A DNA stretch of 47,102 nt from Chitinophagaceae bacterium. Its GTDB lineage: Bacteria; Bacteroidota; Bacteroidia; Chitinophagales; Chitinophagaceae. The DNA is taken from NCBI GenBank assembly GCA_025451655.1, contig JANWKA010000133.1, forward strand, positions 1 through 47,102. Direction: 5' to 3'. A program made the position numbers and the translations under genes. The first letter of the stretch is position 1, and each line of letters begins with the position of its first letter. Under the pieces are notes generated by a model. The model did no database searches. It saw only the letters and a list, made by a program, of their open reading frames with translations, and was not told where the DNA came from. Positions 15,794 to 24,183 of the stretch are shown here, piece after piece.

Positions 15794-17317
15794 CTAATAA
15801 TCAATTTTGGCAAAGCAAATGTAGTTCCTGTAGATGCAGGGGATCACGATCTGCCAGGAACTCACCTGTTTGCCGTACCGGGGCATCCACTGATAGCCCT
15901 GGTCCAGCCCCCGCAGGGTGGGAAGGGGGGCCAGCTTTCCGTCTGGTTCCACGCTGACGTCGGTCAGGATGAAGGACCTTCGGAAGGGCGCATTGAAAAT
16001 GAAATGCAAGGCATCTCCCGTATTCATGACCTGGTAGGATAGCAGGGCATCGCTGTTGTCATCGAACTGGTTCTTGCGGATGAAATTGCTCCAGCGGAGA
16101 TTGCCATCCGGATCATAGGAAAAGATGACGATGTTATTATAATAATACCGCTCGTCGTACCGGGCTGAATACGGACTGTAATACCAGGGGGAAAAAGGGG
16201 AATAATAATAGGTGGGATAAAATGTCCCCGGGCCATAGAGGTAGTCCCACCGGTCCCAGGGGCTGTTGGCAGAGCTGGAATAGAAGGATTCCGCGGTGAG
16301 CAGCATGCCTCCGTCCCCTGTCAGCACCACCTGCTTGATGAAATAGTCATCGAAAGCCGCCTTTTCCGTGGATTCATCCTTGGCGTTCTGTTTCAGGTCG
16401 TCGCTGAAGGGAAGGAATTTCTGCTGGTCAAAATTTCCTCCGGCCCAATCGAACTTCCCGAAATAAAGCCCGTCCACATCCGAACGGCGCTGATCATAGT
16501 AAAAGGAAGCGATATACACTTTTTTATTCTGGTGGTCCAGCTTCAGCTTCACGTCATCCAGGAACTTGTGCTGGAGGTTGAGTTCATACACTTTCAGGGT
16601 ATCCTCCAGGGCAGGTTTGATCCCGAGCCAGGCATTATCCAGGGAGGATTTGGTGCTCGACTCCAGCTTGGTGAATATGAAATCCCCGCTATTATCCAGG
16701 GTGAAATTACCCAGGTAGTCCTTTTTGCTTTCCATAGGCAAATTGACCCGGCTGTTATTCACCAGGCGGAGCTGGTCGTCCAGCAGAAAGGTGTAAAAGA
16801 CGTTGGTGTTTTCCTTGTTCTGGTTGATCTTGTAAACCATGATCCGGGACTTGTCATCGGAAACCACTACGGAATACAGCTTGTTTTTTACGATGAGCGA
16901 CCCGATGTCCGTGGAATCGATGAACTGTAATCCTCCCACGAGCCGGGACTGGGCATCGAGGATGGCCCCGTAGCAATAAATAGATCTTTTGCGCATGAAC
17001 TGATAAATGATCGCGTACCGGTCCGGATAAGCCACAAAATCGACATTGATCACCTTCCCTTCCGGGAGGAAAGGAAGGGGGACATCTTCCTTCAGGGACA
17101 TGGAATTGTCATAAATGGAAACCGTATAGGCATCCCGGAAACTGGTATACACCAGGATATTGTTCCCGACCTTCCCGATGATCTCGAACTCCGTATTTTT
17201 GTAATCGTTCCTCTGGGGCTGGGAATAGGTGATTTGTTGCGCCCCGGCCTGGATCGCCACAGCCAGAATTATCCCGATCAAACCCAGGATCCGCACATGC
17301 CTGTTCATAGATTTCAT
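15794..17317 (-). CDS. Exported protein of unknown function with a Tyr-rich segment
   Basis: Protein of about 507 residues with a signal peptide (hydrophobic run ILGLIGIILAVAIQAGAQ). I do not recognise the family. The body is rich in beta-strand-like segments resembling a propeller (repeated LVYTSFRD, IYQFMRKRSIYCY, LDNSGDFIFTKLES), so a beta-propeller is plausible but unproven. Bases about 16125-16245 encode a striking Tyr/Pro/Ser-rich stretch (YPTYYYSPFSPWYYSPYSARY). The start was set at the Met of MKSMNRHVR (17315-17317); Met at 17306-17308 is equally possible. It precedes the DUF6427 membrane protein by 15 nt. Confidence 0.65.
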   Translation of the reverse strand: MKSMNRHVRILGLIGIILAVAIQAGAQQITYSQPQRNDYKNTEFEIIGKVGNNILVYTSFRDAYTVSIYDNSMSLKEDVPLPFLPEGKVINVDFVAYPDRYAIIYQFMRKRSIYCYGAILDAQSRLVGGLQFIDSTDIGSLIVKNKLYSVVVSDDKSRIMVYKINQNKENTNVFYTFLLDDQLRLVNNSRVNLPMESKKDYLGNFTLDNSGDFIFTKLESSTKSSLDNAWLGIKPALEDTLKVYELNLQHKFLDDVKLKLDHQNKKVYIASFYYDQRRSDVDGLYFGKFDWAGGNFDQQKFLPFSDDLKQNAKDESTEKAAFDDYFIKQVVLTGDGGMLLTAESFYSSSANSPWDRWDYLYGPGTFYPTYYYSPFSPWYYSPYSARYDERYYYNNIVIFSYDPDGNLRWSNFIRKNQFDDNSDALLSYQVMNTGDALHFIFNAPFRRSFILTDVSVEPDGKLAPLPTLRGLDQGYQWMPRYGKQVSSWQIVIPCIYRNYICFAKIDY

Positions 17318-17475
17318 TTGAATCAAATCTTTCCTCAAGTTAGCAGAAAATCACCAGGTATGGGACCCTGGTACCCTTCAGGTGACCGGTCCTGCCGGGG
17401 ATTCCCCGGCCTTCTAACGCCTGCCTCCACCCCTTATTTTGACCTCCAGGATGAACGGGCCTGGTGCCCTCCGCC

Positions 17476-18435
17476 ATGAAAACGGTTCTGATCACCGGAG
17501 GCACCGGCCTGCTGGGCAGCCACCTCTGCCGGCAACTGGCCCGTTCGGGGGACCGGGTGATCATCCTGACCCGCCAAAAGCCACGACTCCTCCGGCCTGA
17601 GGTGGAATACGCTTTCTGGGATCCAAAGAAAGGCCGGATCGATCGGGAGGCCATTGCCGGTTCGGATGCAGTCATCCACCTTTCCGGAGCCAACATCAAT
17701 GGGGGCCGGTGGACTCCGGAATACAAAAAGGAGATCCGCGAGAGCCGGGTCCTGGGGTCCCGCCTCCTGCGGGAAGCCCTGGAAAGCCACGGAGCGCGCT
17801 GCAGGGCCCTGGTCAGCGCTTCCGCCACAGGATATTACGGGTCCGGGGGGATATTCCGGGAGACAGATCCACCATCGGATGATTTCCTGGGACAAACCTG
17901 CAGGGCCTGGGAGGAGGGCATTGCATCCTGGGCGGGTCCGGGCAGGAGGCTGGTTATCCTCCGGTTGGGGATCGTCCTGAGCATGGAGGGCGGAGCGCTC
18001 CCTCCCCTGATCCCAAACTCCCGGCTGGGGGTGGCAGTCATTCCAGGAAAGGGAACCCAATGGGTGAACTGGATCCATATCCGGGATGCGGTCGCCGCTT
18101 TCCAGGCTGCCCTTGAAAATCCCGGGATCTCCGGTGTATATAATGCCGCATCCCCTGAACCAGCCCAATTCGAAACCCTTTGCGTTGCGTTGGCCAGACG
18201 GTTTGCGGGAAAATGCAGGCTCAGGATCCGGATTCCGCCCTGGTTGCTTCGCGCCATCCTGGGCGAAATGGGAGGAGCGTTGCTGAAATCCTGCCTGGTT
18301 TCCCCGGAAAAACTTTCCGAAACCGGTTTTCACTGGAAGTATCCGGGGCTGGAAGAGGCCCTGCAGCAGCTGACAGGGGAATTCAGGGGTCCCAACGGGA
18401 ACCGGAGACTGCCTGGCGCAGGGCCGCACCCTTAA
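17476..18435 (+). CDS. TIGR01777 family NAD(P)-dependent epimerase (SDR39U1-like)
   Basis: Atypical extended short-chain dehydrogenase of 319 residues. It has the Rossmann motif GGTGLLG (8-14), AVIHLSGANINGGRWT (typical of the YfcH/SDR39U1 group), the active-site region SATGYYGSGG, and the C-terminal DUF1731 domain (PWLLRAILGEMGGALL to EEALQQL). The substrate is unknown for the whole group. ATG 17476 was chosen over GTG 17464 because MKTVLITGGTG is the normal N-terminus. The last 53 nt overlap the 3' end of pabB on the other strand. Confidence 0.88.
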   Translation: MKTVLITGGTGLLGSHLCRQLARSGDRVIILTRQKPRLLRPEVEYAFWDPKKGRIDREAIAGSDAVIHLSGANINGGRWTPEYKKEIRESRVLGSRLLREALESHGARCRALVSASATGYYGSGGIFRETDPPSDDFLGQTCRAWEEGIASWAGPGRRLVILRLGIVLSMEGGALPPLIPNSRLGVAVIPGKGTQWVNWIHIRDAVAAFQAALENPGISGVYNAASPEPAQFETLCVALARRFAGKCRLRIRIPPWLLRAILGEMGGALLKSCLVSPEKLSETGFHWKYPGLEEALQQLTGEFRGPNGNRRLPGAGPHP

Positions 18436-19711
18436 GCTGGCATTCCAGGAGTTCCTGCCCGGGGTCGCTCCGGAAGGTGATCGCCGAACCGGTATGAAAG
18501 GAGAGGTAACGCGAGGCTGCATTATAGAGGATGCTGCGGATGACAACGTTGAGATCGAAATTTCCCTGGGGATCGAAATATCCCACCGCCCCCGAATACA
18601 GCCCCCTGCGGCTGGTTTCCAGTTCCTCGATGAGCTGCATCACCCGGACCTTAGGTGCTCCGGTCATCGATCCCATGGGAAAACTGCCTGCGACCGCATC
18701 CACGGGGTGCAGGCCTTCCCGGATGCTGCAGGTCACCGTAGAAATCATCTGAAAAACCTGGGCGAAGGGCTCCACCCGGCAAAGCTCTTCCACCTCCACC
18801 GTATTGCGGGCGGCGATCCGGGAAAGGTCGTTGCGGACCAGGTCCACGGTCATGATATTTTCGGCGCGTTCCTTCAGGCTGGAGGAGAGCGCAACCTGGC
18901 TGCGGTCATCCTCGCCTCCATCCCTTCCCCTGGCTGCAGTGCCCTTGATCGGCTGGGACCAGATCCTGGATCCGGATTTTTTCAGGTACCGTTCCGGGCT
19001 GGCACAGGCCAGCCAACGGTCCCCTGCCCGGTAACAGGCGGCGAAGGGTGCGGGAGAGATTTGATTCAGCCCGGCGAACAGGGAGACCGGGGAGAGGGAA
19101 AGATCCCCGCAGAATGACTCCCTGCAAAAATTCAGCTCGTAGCAATCCCCGGCATGGATATACTCCCGGATGGCCCTCACCCGGTCCAGGTAATCGGAAT
19201 CCGTCATCCGGCTGGCGAACCGGGTGCCGGGAAGGATGGAGGGAATTACCACAGCCGGGCAATTGCAGATTTCCCGGAAAATCCGGGCCGCCTCCCCGTA
19301 ATCTCCTGGGATCCCGATCCCGGCCTCCCTGCCCCGGAGCCGGATCACGACTTCGGGCTGGAACCAGTGCAGGTCCGGCAGACCGATTCCGTCGAAATGA
19401 TGGGAGGCAAGATCTTCCAGTTCATTTTTCAGGTCATAGGAAAAATGACCGAAGGTCCAGTCTCCCACCCTGTCCTGGAATTCTTTGAGCAGGACAAAGG
19501 CCTTCCCGGGCGCAGCTTCCACCTGGTCCAGCGCTCCGGCTGCTGCCAGGCAGTCAAATCCGGCTTCCGGCTTCAGGAAACCGTTATGATCCAGGAAAAG
19601 GCAGGTGCAGTGTTCCGTTACCCAATGGAGCAACCGGGCTTTGAAACCCGGGAAGGGGTCAGTGGAGAAAAAATGGAAATTGCGAATGGGTGGGTGCCTG
19701 TGGAAAATCAA
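18383..19711 (-). CDS. pabB: Aminodeoxychorismate synthase component I
   Basis: Aminates chorismate to 4-amino-4-deoxychorismate for folate synthesis, with ammonia from a PabA partner not seen here. It has 442 residues. The chorismate-binding domain covers about 170-435. The lysine in PIKGT (Lys256) marks the PabB type; anthranilate synthases have Ala there. Further motifs are DLVRNDLSRIA, GSMTGAPKVRVMQLIEELE and GAVGYFDPQGNFDLNVVIR. The start is TTG at 19709-19711, overlapping the TGA of the acidic-protein gene (TTGA); no ATG occurs before the catalytic domain. Coupling implies shared transcription with that gene. The 3' end overlaps the convergent epimerase gene by 53 nt. Confidence 0.9.
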   Translation of the reverse strand: MIFHRHPPIRNFHFFSTDPFPGFKARLLHWVTEHCTCLFLDHNGFLKPEAGFDCLAAAGALDQVEAAPGKAFVLLKEFQDRVGDWTFGHFSYDLKNELEDLASHHFDGIGLPDLHWFQPEVVIRLRGREAGIGIPGDYGEAARIFREICNCPAVVIPSILPGTRFASRMTDSDYLDRVRAIREYIHAGDCYELNFCRESFCGDLSLSPVSLFAGLNQISPAPFAACYRAGDRWLACASPERYLKKSGSRIWSQPIKGTAARGRDGGEDDRSQVALSSSLKERAENIMTVDLVRNDLSRIAARNTVEVEELCRVEPFAQVFQMISTVTCSIREGLHPVDAVAGSFPMGSMTGAPKVRVMQLIEELETSRRGLYSGAVGYFDPQGNFDLNVVIRSILYNAASRYLSFHTGSAITFRSDPGQELLECQLKGAALRQAVSGSRWDP

Positions 19712-20127
19712 AAATCGTCGTCATCCTCTTCTTCGAAGGAGGGATCGGAGAAAAGGTCCATTTCCTTCAATTCGTCCTCAAAATCGGAATCTTCATCTTC
19801 TCCTTTCGATTTCTTTCCGGATTTGGTCCTGGATTTGGGCAGATCAAATTCCTCAAAGTCGGGATCGTAGTCTTCGGGGTTGCCTTTCTCCCACTCGTCC
19901 TCCATTTCCGGTGCATCCTCATCCTCCCTGGAATCAGAATCCCCATCAGGTTGATCCGGGGACTTCAGCGATCTTTTGTGGGTTGTCTTCGGGTCCTCGT
20001 CGTCTTCATCAACGTCAGGGTCTGCGGGAAGCGGTTTGGTGGCAGGCCTGGCGGCGGAAGTTTTTTCAGGCTTGGTCGAATCGGACGGTTTTTTGGTTTT
20101 GCTTCCGTTTTCGGATTTAGCCTTCAT
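19708..20127 (-). CDS. Acidic low-complexity protein of unknown function
   Basis: Protein of 139 residues, probably disordered. It starts with a basic/polar stretch (MKAKSENGSKTKKPSDSTK) and becomes strongly acidic (VDEDDEDP, DSREDEDAPEMEDEWEKG), ending EEEDDDDF. A more conserved-looking core, DYDPDFEEFDLPKSRTKSGK, sits near 84-103. No signal peptide or domain. The composition resembles acidic tails of nucleic-acid chaperones or RNA polymerase delta, but there is no homology I can claim. It overlaps the pabB start by 4 nt (TTGA). Confidence 0.65.
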   Translation of the reverse strand: MKAKSENGSKTKKPSDSTKPEKTSAARPATKPLPADPDVDEDDEDPKTTHKRSLKSPDQPDGDSDSREDEDAPEMEDEWEKGNPEDYDPDFEEFDLPKSRTKSGKKSKGEDEDSDFEDELKEMDLFSDPSFEEEDDDDF

Positions 20128-20188
20128 GAGAGATGGAAATTGTCTCGTAAAGTTTTAACTACTTTTTTAATTCGCCAAATTTTTTTTG

Positions 20189-21496
20189 TCATTTTTTCGG
20201 GCGTTCCGGAACTCGTTTTTTCCCCTCCTTTCCATCCTGCACAAGCACCTGATCCCTTCCCGGTCCGTTGGAAACATACTTGACCGGAACCCGGGTCCGG
20301 TCTTCCACAAAACGAATAAATTCCTTCATTTGTTGCGGCAATTCCTCGAACCGGCTGATTGCGTTGGTCTCCGTGAGCCAGCCTGGAAAGGACTCATATT
20401 GGGGTTTGATTTCCATTCCATTGATGTCAAAGGGCATCCGGGAGATTTCCCCTTCAGGGCAGCGGTATCCGGTGCATGCCCTGATCGGATCAAATCCGTC
20501 CAGGACATCGGACTTGGTCATGACCAGCTGGGTCACTCCGCTCAGCATGCAAACATAGTTCAGGGCAACCAGGTCGAGCCAACCGCAACGCCTGGGCCTA
20601 CCTGTTGTGGCTCCGAACTCGTTGCCGGTGACCCGCAGGGATTCCCCGACCCCGTCCAGCAACTCGGTCGGAAACGCCCCGCTGCCCACCCGGGTACAAT
20701 AGGCTTTGGTCACGCCAATCACTTCCCCCACCCTGGAGGGGGAAACTCCGAGGCCCGTGCAGACTCCTGCAGAAATGGTGCTCGAACTGGTCACGTAGGG
20801 ATAAGTCCCAAAGTCCACGTCCAGCATGCTTCCCTGGGCTCCCTCGGCCAGAACCTGATCTCCTTCGTCCAGGCATTTGTTGATGAAATATTCCCCGCTG
20901 ATCAGGTTCATGGACCGGAGCAGGTCCAGGGATGCTTCAAATGCTTCTTCCATCGGGGAAATATCTCCGCTGAACCGGTAATAATCCAGCATCCGAAGGT
21001 GCATTTGCCGGAGCCGCTGATAGGCAGCGCGGAAACCGGGTTGTTTCAAATCACCGACTCTCAGACCGTTACGTCCAGTCTTATCCATGTAGGCCGGACC
21101 GATTCCCTTCAGGGTAGACCCGATCTTCTCCAATCCCTTGGACTCTTCTGAAGCCATGTCAAGGGCCCGGTGGGTTGGAATGATCAGGTGGGCTTTTTCG
21201 GAAATGAACAGGTTTTTCTTCAGGTCGACCCCGAAGGCCTCTACGGTCCCGCATTCTTTGCTGAAGGATTCCGGGTCCAGGACCACCCCGTTTCCGATCA
21301 GGTTCCGGGTATGGGGATGAAATACCCCTGAGGGAATGGTATGAAGGACCACTTTCTGGTCCTCAACATAAAGCGTATGGCCCGCATTCGGGCCTCCCTG
21401 GAATCGCGCAATGACCTGGTACCGGCCCGCAAAATAATCCACAATCTTTCCCTTCCCCTCATCGCCCCATTGCAATCCTAAAATGACATCCACCAT
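20189..21496 (-). CDS. purA: Adenylosuccinate synthetase
   Basis: Joins IMP and aspartate using GTP, the first committed step to AMP. It has 435 residues. The N-terminal GTP/IMP loop GDEGKGK is at 11-17 with catalytic Asp12, and GPNAGHTLY places catalytic His40. FEGAQGSMLD appears here as AEGAQGSMLDVDFGTYPYVTSS. The start is ATG 21494-21496 (MVDVILGLQWGDEG), the canonical N-terminus; a longer frame is rejected. The C-terminus has a short basic extra tail (GKEGKKRVPERPKK). A -7 element at 21564-21571 gives its own promoter. Confidence 0.97.
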   Translation of the reverse strand: MVDVILGLQWGDEGKGKIVDYFAGRYQVIARFQGGPNAGHTLYVEDQKVVLHTIPSGVFHPHTRNLIGNGVVLDPESFSKECGTVEAFGVDLKKNLFISEKAHLIIPTHRALDMASEESKGLEKIGSTLKGIGPAYMDKTGRNGLRVGDLKQPGFRAAYQRLRQMHLRMLDYYRFSGDISPMEEAFEASLDLLRSMNLISGEYFINKCLDEGDQVLAEGAQGSMLDVDFGTYPYVTSSSTISAGVCTGLGVSPSRVGEVIGVTKAYCTRVGSGAFPTELLDGVGESLRVTGNEFGATTGRPRRCGWLDLVALNYVCMLSGVTQLVMTKSDVLDGFDPIRACTGYRCPEGEISRMPFDINGMEIKPQYESFPGWLTETNAISRFEELPQQMKEFIRFVEDRTRVPVKYVSNGPGRDQVLVQDGKEGKKRVPERPKK

Positions 21497-21563
21497 GGAA
21501 AATACGCGTTTGAGCCCAATGGAAAACAGGAATGGCGCCGCTGCGCGGCCCTTCAAAACGAGG

Positions 21564-21571
21564 CAAAAATA
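21564..21571 (-). promoter_or_regulatory. Bacteroidota -7 element (TATTTTTG) of purA
   Basis: Exact TAnnTTTG on the minus strand, predicting a leader of about 64 nt that contains the GC-rich run around 21535-21550. No clear -33 box. Confidence 0.6.
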
Positions 21572-21639
21572 AGGGGAAAAAATATGCCGCCGTCTATTAT
21601 CTCCGGTAGCAGGGCGGGTAAACCGGCATGGGTCCTGCC

Positions 21640-23874
21640 TCAGTCTTCCAGGCGGCTGACAGATTGGATTCCGTCCAGCTTCTTGAGCCGTTCCACCAAC
21701 AGGTTGAGTTCATCCCGGTCATGCACGAACACCTTGATGATCCCTTCAAACAAGCCTTCCTTGGAATCGATGCTGAGCCCCGAGATATTGATCCTGAGTT
21801 CACCGGAGATGACATTGGTGATTTTGTTGATGACGCCCACATCGTCCATCCCGATAATGCGCAACCCGGTGAGGAAGCTGATCTCCCGGTTCTTCAGCCA
21901 TTTGGTCTTGACCACGCGGTGCCCGTAATGGGCCAGCAATTGGGCCGCATTGGGACAGTTCGTCCGGTGGATCTTCAGTCCTTCTGTGGCCGTGATGAAC
22001 CCGAACACATCGTCTCCAGGTATTGGCTTGCAACAATTGGCCAGACGGTAGGCGATCTTATCGGACCGTTCTCCGAAAATCAGCAGTTCGGCTTCCTTTT
22101 TGGGCACCTGCTTCTGAAGTTCCCCGATCTGCCTGAGTTCGGAAGGTTTGGTTCCCCGGGGGGCTTCCAGGCGATCGCCCTGGATGGTGAACTCTTTGAG
22201 TTCCCCCATATCGATATTGCGCTGGGCGATCTGGTAATAGAGGTCGAGGGGGGAGGGCTGTTTGTAAAACTGCAGCAGTTCGGCGATATTATGGTGGTTG
22301 GCCGATACCCCCAGGTGCTCCAGTTTTCTTTCAAGGGCCGCCTTTCCGTCCGCGGCCACCTGTCTTTTTTCATCCTTCAGGGAATCCTTGATCCTGGATT
22401 TGGCCTTGGCTGTCACCACGAAGGTCAGCCAGTCTTCGGAAGGCTTCTGCTTTCCGGATGTGATCACTTCCACCTGGTCTCCGGTGCGCAGTTTATGGCT
22501 CAGGGGGACCAGCTTATAATTGACCTTGGCCCCGATACACTTGCACCCGATATCGGTGTGGATGGAGAAAGCGAAATCGAGGGCCGTGGATCCGGAAGGG
22601 AGGATCTTCAAATCTCCCTTGGGGGTGTACACGTAGATCTCCTCGGCGAACAGGTTCAACTTGAAGTCCTGCAGGAAGTCCAGGGTATTGGTATCGGGAT
22701 GGTTGAGCAGGTCGCGGATCTGCTGGAACCACTCGTCGAACTTGCTGTCCTGGGTGGTCCCTTCCTTGTATTTCCAATGGGCAGCGAGGCCCTTTTCTGC
22801 GATCTCGTTCATCCGCCCGGAACGGATCTGGACCTCCACCCATTTGCCCCCGGGGCCCATGACCGTGGTATGAAGGGCCTCGTACCCGTTGGATTTGGGA
22901 TTGCTGAGCCAGTCCCTGAGCCTTTCGGTGCTGGGCATATAGAAATCGGTGATCACGGAATAGATCTTCCAGCAGTCCGCTTTTTCCCTTTCGCCTGAGG
23001 ACTTCACGATGATCCGGATGGCGAAAAGGTCATAGACTTCCTCGAAGTCCACCCCCTTTTTCTTCATCTTGTTCCAGATGGAATGGATGGACTTGGGCCT
23101 TCCGAAGATTTCGAAATCGAAATGCTGGTGCTGCAACTCTTCCCGGATCGGGCGAATGAACTCATTGATGTAACGGGTCCGCTCTCTTTTGGTCTCTTTC
23201 AGCTTCTGGGCAATCTCAAAATACCGGTCCGGCTCGGTATATTTCATGGCCAGATCCTCCATCTCGCTTCGGATATTGTATAGTCCGAGCCGGTGGGAGA
23301 GTGGGGCATAAATGAAGACAGTCTCTGAGGAAATCTTGAGTTGCTTTTCCCTGGACATGCTGTCCAGGGTGCGCATGTTGTGCAACCGGTCGGCAAGCTT
23401 GATCAGGATGACCCGGGGATCATCAGCCAGGGTGAGCAGGATCTTTTTGAAATTCTCCGCCTGCTGGGTGCTGGTCCCTGAATCGATCACGTTGGAGATC
23501 TTGGTCAGGCCGTCGATGATCTTGGCAACGAGTGGGCCAAACTCCTTTTCAATCTCCTCCGGTGTAACCTCGGTATCCTCAACCGTGTCATGGAGCAGGG
23601 CGCAAACGGCTGAAGTGACTCCCAGGCCGATCTCCTCCACACTGATCAGGGCCACGGCGAGCGGATGCAGGATATAGGGTTCCCCGGATTTGCGCCGCAT
23701 GTCCTTATGGGCTTCTGCCGCAATCTCGAAGGCCCTTCGGACCTGCTCCTTATCCCCTTTTTTCAGCTTGGGCTTCAGCGCCCGGAGCAGGGCCCGGTAC
23801 TGGCGTATGATCTCCCTTTTCTCCTGTTCTTCGGAAAAATGATAGGACTTCCGTGCTGCAGCCAGTTCAAGCAT
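21640..23874 (-). CDS. Bifunctional (p)ppGpp synthetase/hydrolase RelA/SpoT (Rel)
   Basis: Makes and degrades the stringent-response alarmone. It has 744 residues in the long-RSH order. The HD hydrolase domain is intact (AAEAHKDMRRKSGEPYILHP and ALLHDTVEDTE with His95-Asp96), so it should be hydrolysis-competent. The synthetase domain spans about 240-370 (YDLFAIRIIV, GYEALHTTVMGP). TGS is at about 410-470 (VYTPKGDLKILPSGSTALDFAFSIHTDIG split over the region), followed by the helical/zinc-finger region (ANCCKPIPGDDVFGF) and a C-terminal ACT domain. The predicted promoter -7 element ends only 4 nt from the ATG, which implies a leaderless mRNA. Confidence 0.95.
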   Translation of the reverse strand: MLELAAARKSYHFSEEQEKREIIRQYRALLRALKPKLKKGDKEQVRRAFEIAAEAHKDMRRKSGEPYILHPLAVALISVEEIGLGVTSAVCALLHDTVEDTEVTPEEIEKEFGPLVAKIIDGLTKISNVIDSGTSTQQAENFKKILLTLADDPRVILIKLADRLHNMRTLDSMSREKQLKISSETVFIYAPLSHRLGLYNIRSEMEDLAMKYTEPDRYFEIAQKLKETKRERTRYINEFIRPIREELQHQHFDFEIFGRPKSIHSIWNKMKKKGVDFEEVYDLFAIRIIVKSSGEREKADCWKIYSVITDFYMPSTERLRDWLSNPKSNGYEALHTTVMGPGGKWVEVQIRSGRMNEIAEKGLAAHWKYKEGTTQDSKFDEWFQQIRDLLNHPDTNTLDFLQDFKLNLFAEEIYVYTPKGDLKILPSGSTALDFAFSIHTDIGCKCIGAKVNYKLVPLSHKLRTGDQVEVITSGKQKPSEDWLTFVVTAKAKSRIKDSLKDEKRQVAADGKAALERKLEHLGVSANHHNIAELLQFYKQPSPLDLYYQIAQRNIDMGELKEFTIQGDRLEAPRGTKPSELRQIGELQKQVPKKEAELLIFGERSDKIAYRLANCCKPIPGDDVFGFITATEGLKIHRTNCPNAAQLLAHYGHRVVKTKWLKNREISFLTGLRIIGMDDVGVINKITNVISGELRINISGLSIDSKEGLFEGIIKVFVHDRDELNLLVERLKKLDGIQSVSRLED

Positions 23875-23878
23875 GTTC

Positions 23879-23886
23879 CAAAATTA
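23879..23886 (-). promoter_or_regulatory. -7 element (TAATTTTG) abutting the relA/spoT start codon
   Basis: Exact TAnnTTTG on the minus strand. With the usual spacing, transcription would start at about 23875, one base before the ATG. A TTCG lies exactly 19 nt upstream (23906-23909), one mismatch from TTTG. Confidence 0.6.
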
Positions 23887-23932
23887 CGAAAATCCTTCCC
23901 CCTGTCGAACCGGGCCCTGGAACCGTCCCTGT

Positions 23933-23963
23933 TTTGGCTTTGGGCCTAAAATAAATAACTTTG
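23933..23963 (+). promoter_or_regulatory. Full Bacteroidota promoter TTTG-N19-TAACTTTG for tRNA-Leu
   Basis: The -33 TTTG at 23933-23936 and the -7 TAACTTTG at 23956-23963 are both perfect, with the preferred 19-nt spacing. Predicted transcription start is near 23967, 30 nt before the tRNA. The transcript may also read into tig. Confidence 0.88.
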
Positions 23964-23996
23964 CCCTCCCTTAAAATGCCCGGAGGCCCGGGACCA

Positions 23997-24078
23997 GCGG
24001 GTGTGGTGAAATTGGTAGACACGCCAGACTTAGGATCTGGAGCCTCACGGCATGGGGGTTCGAGTCCCTCCACCCGCA
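23997..24078 (+). tRNA. tRNA-Leu (anticodon UAG)
   Basis: Class II tRNA of 82 nt. The acceptor stem GCGGGTG pairs fully with CACCCGC. The anticodon stem CCAGA/TCTGG encloses the loop CTTAGGA with anticodon TAG, reading CUA and other CUN leucine codons. A long variable arm (around GCCTCACGGCATGG) precedes the T arm GGTTCGAGTCC. The discriminator base is A, as leucine identity requires. CCA is not encoded. Confidence 0.97.
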
Positions 24079-24183
24079 CTGGTAGCAACAGACCCGTTTA
24101 TGACATAAATGGCAAAATGGTGACTGTTTGTCAGTAAATGGGTTGGGTACCATAATTGTTAACACTATCATTTCGATATTACC

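Noticed and set aside
14843-16042. 399-codon open frame on the plus strand, rich in Asp/Gln/Gly/His
   Set aside because: Antisense to the DUF6427 gene and the exported protein; the low-complexity composition is the complement of hydrophobic membrane codons.
21628-22998. 456-codon open frame on the plus strand
   Set aside because: Antisense to the relA/spoT synthetase, TGS and ACT domains; no signature of its own.
24079-24183. Separate promoter for tig after the tRNA
   Set aside because: A TTTG at 24127-24130 is present, but no TAnnTTTG follows at 17-23 nt; the nearest candidate, TAATTGTT, fits poorly.
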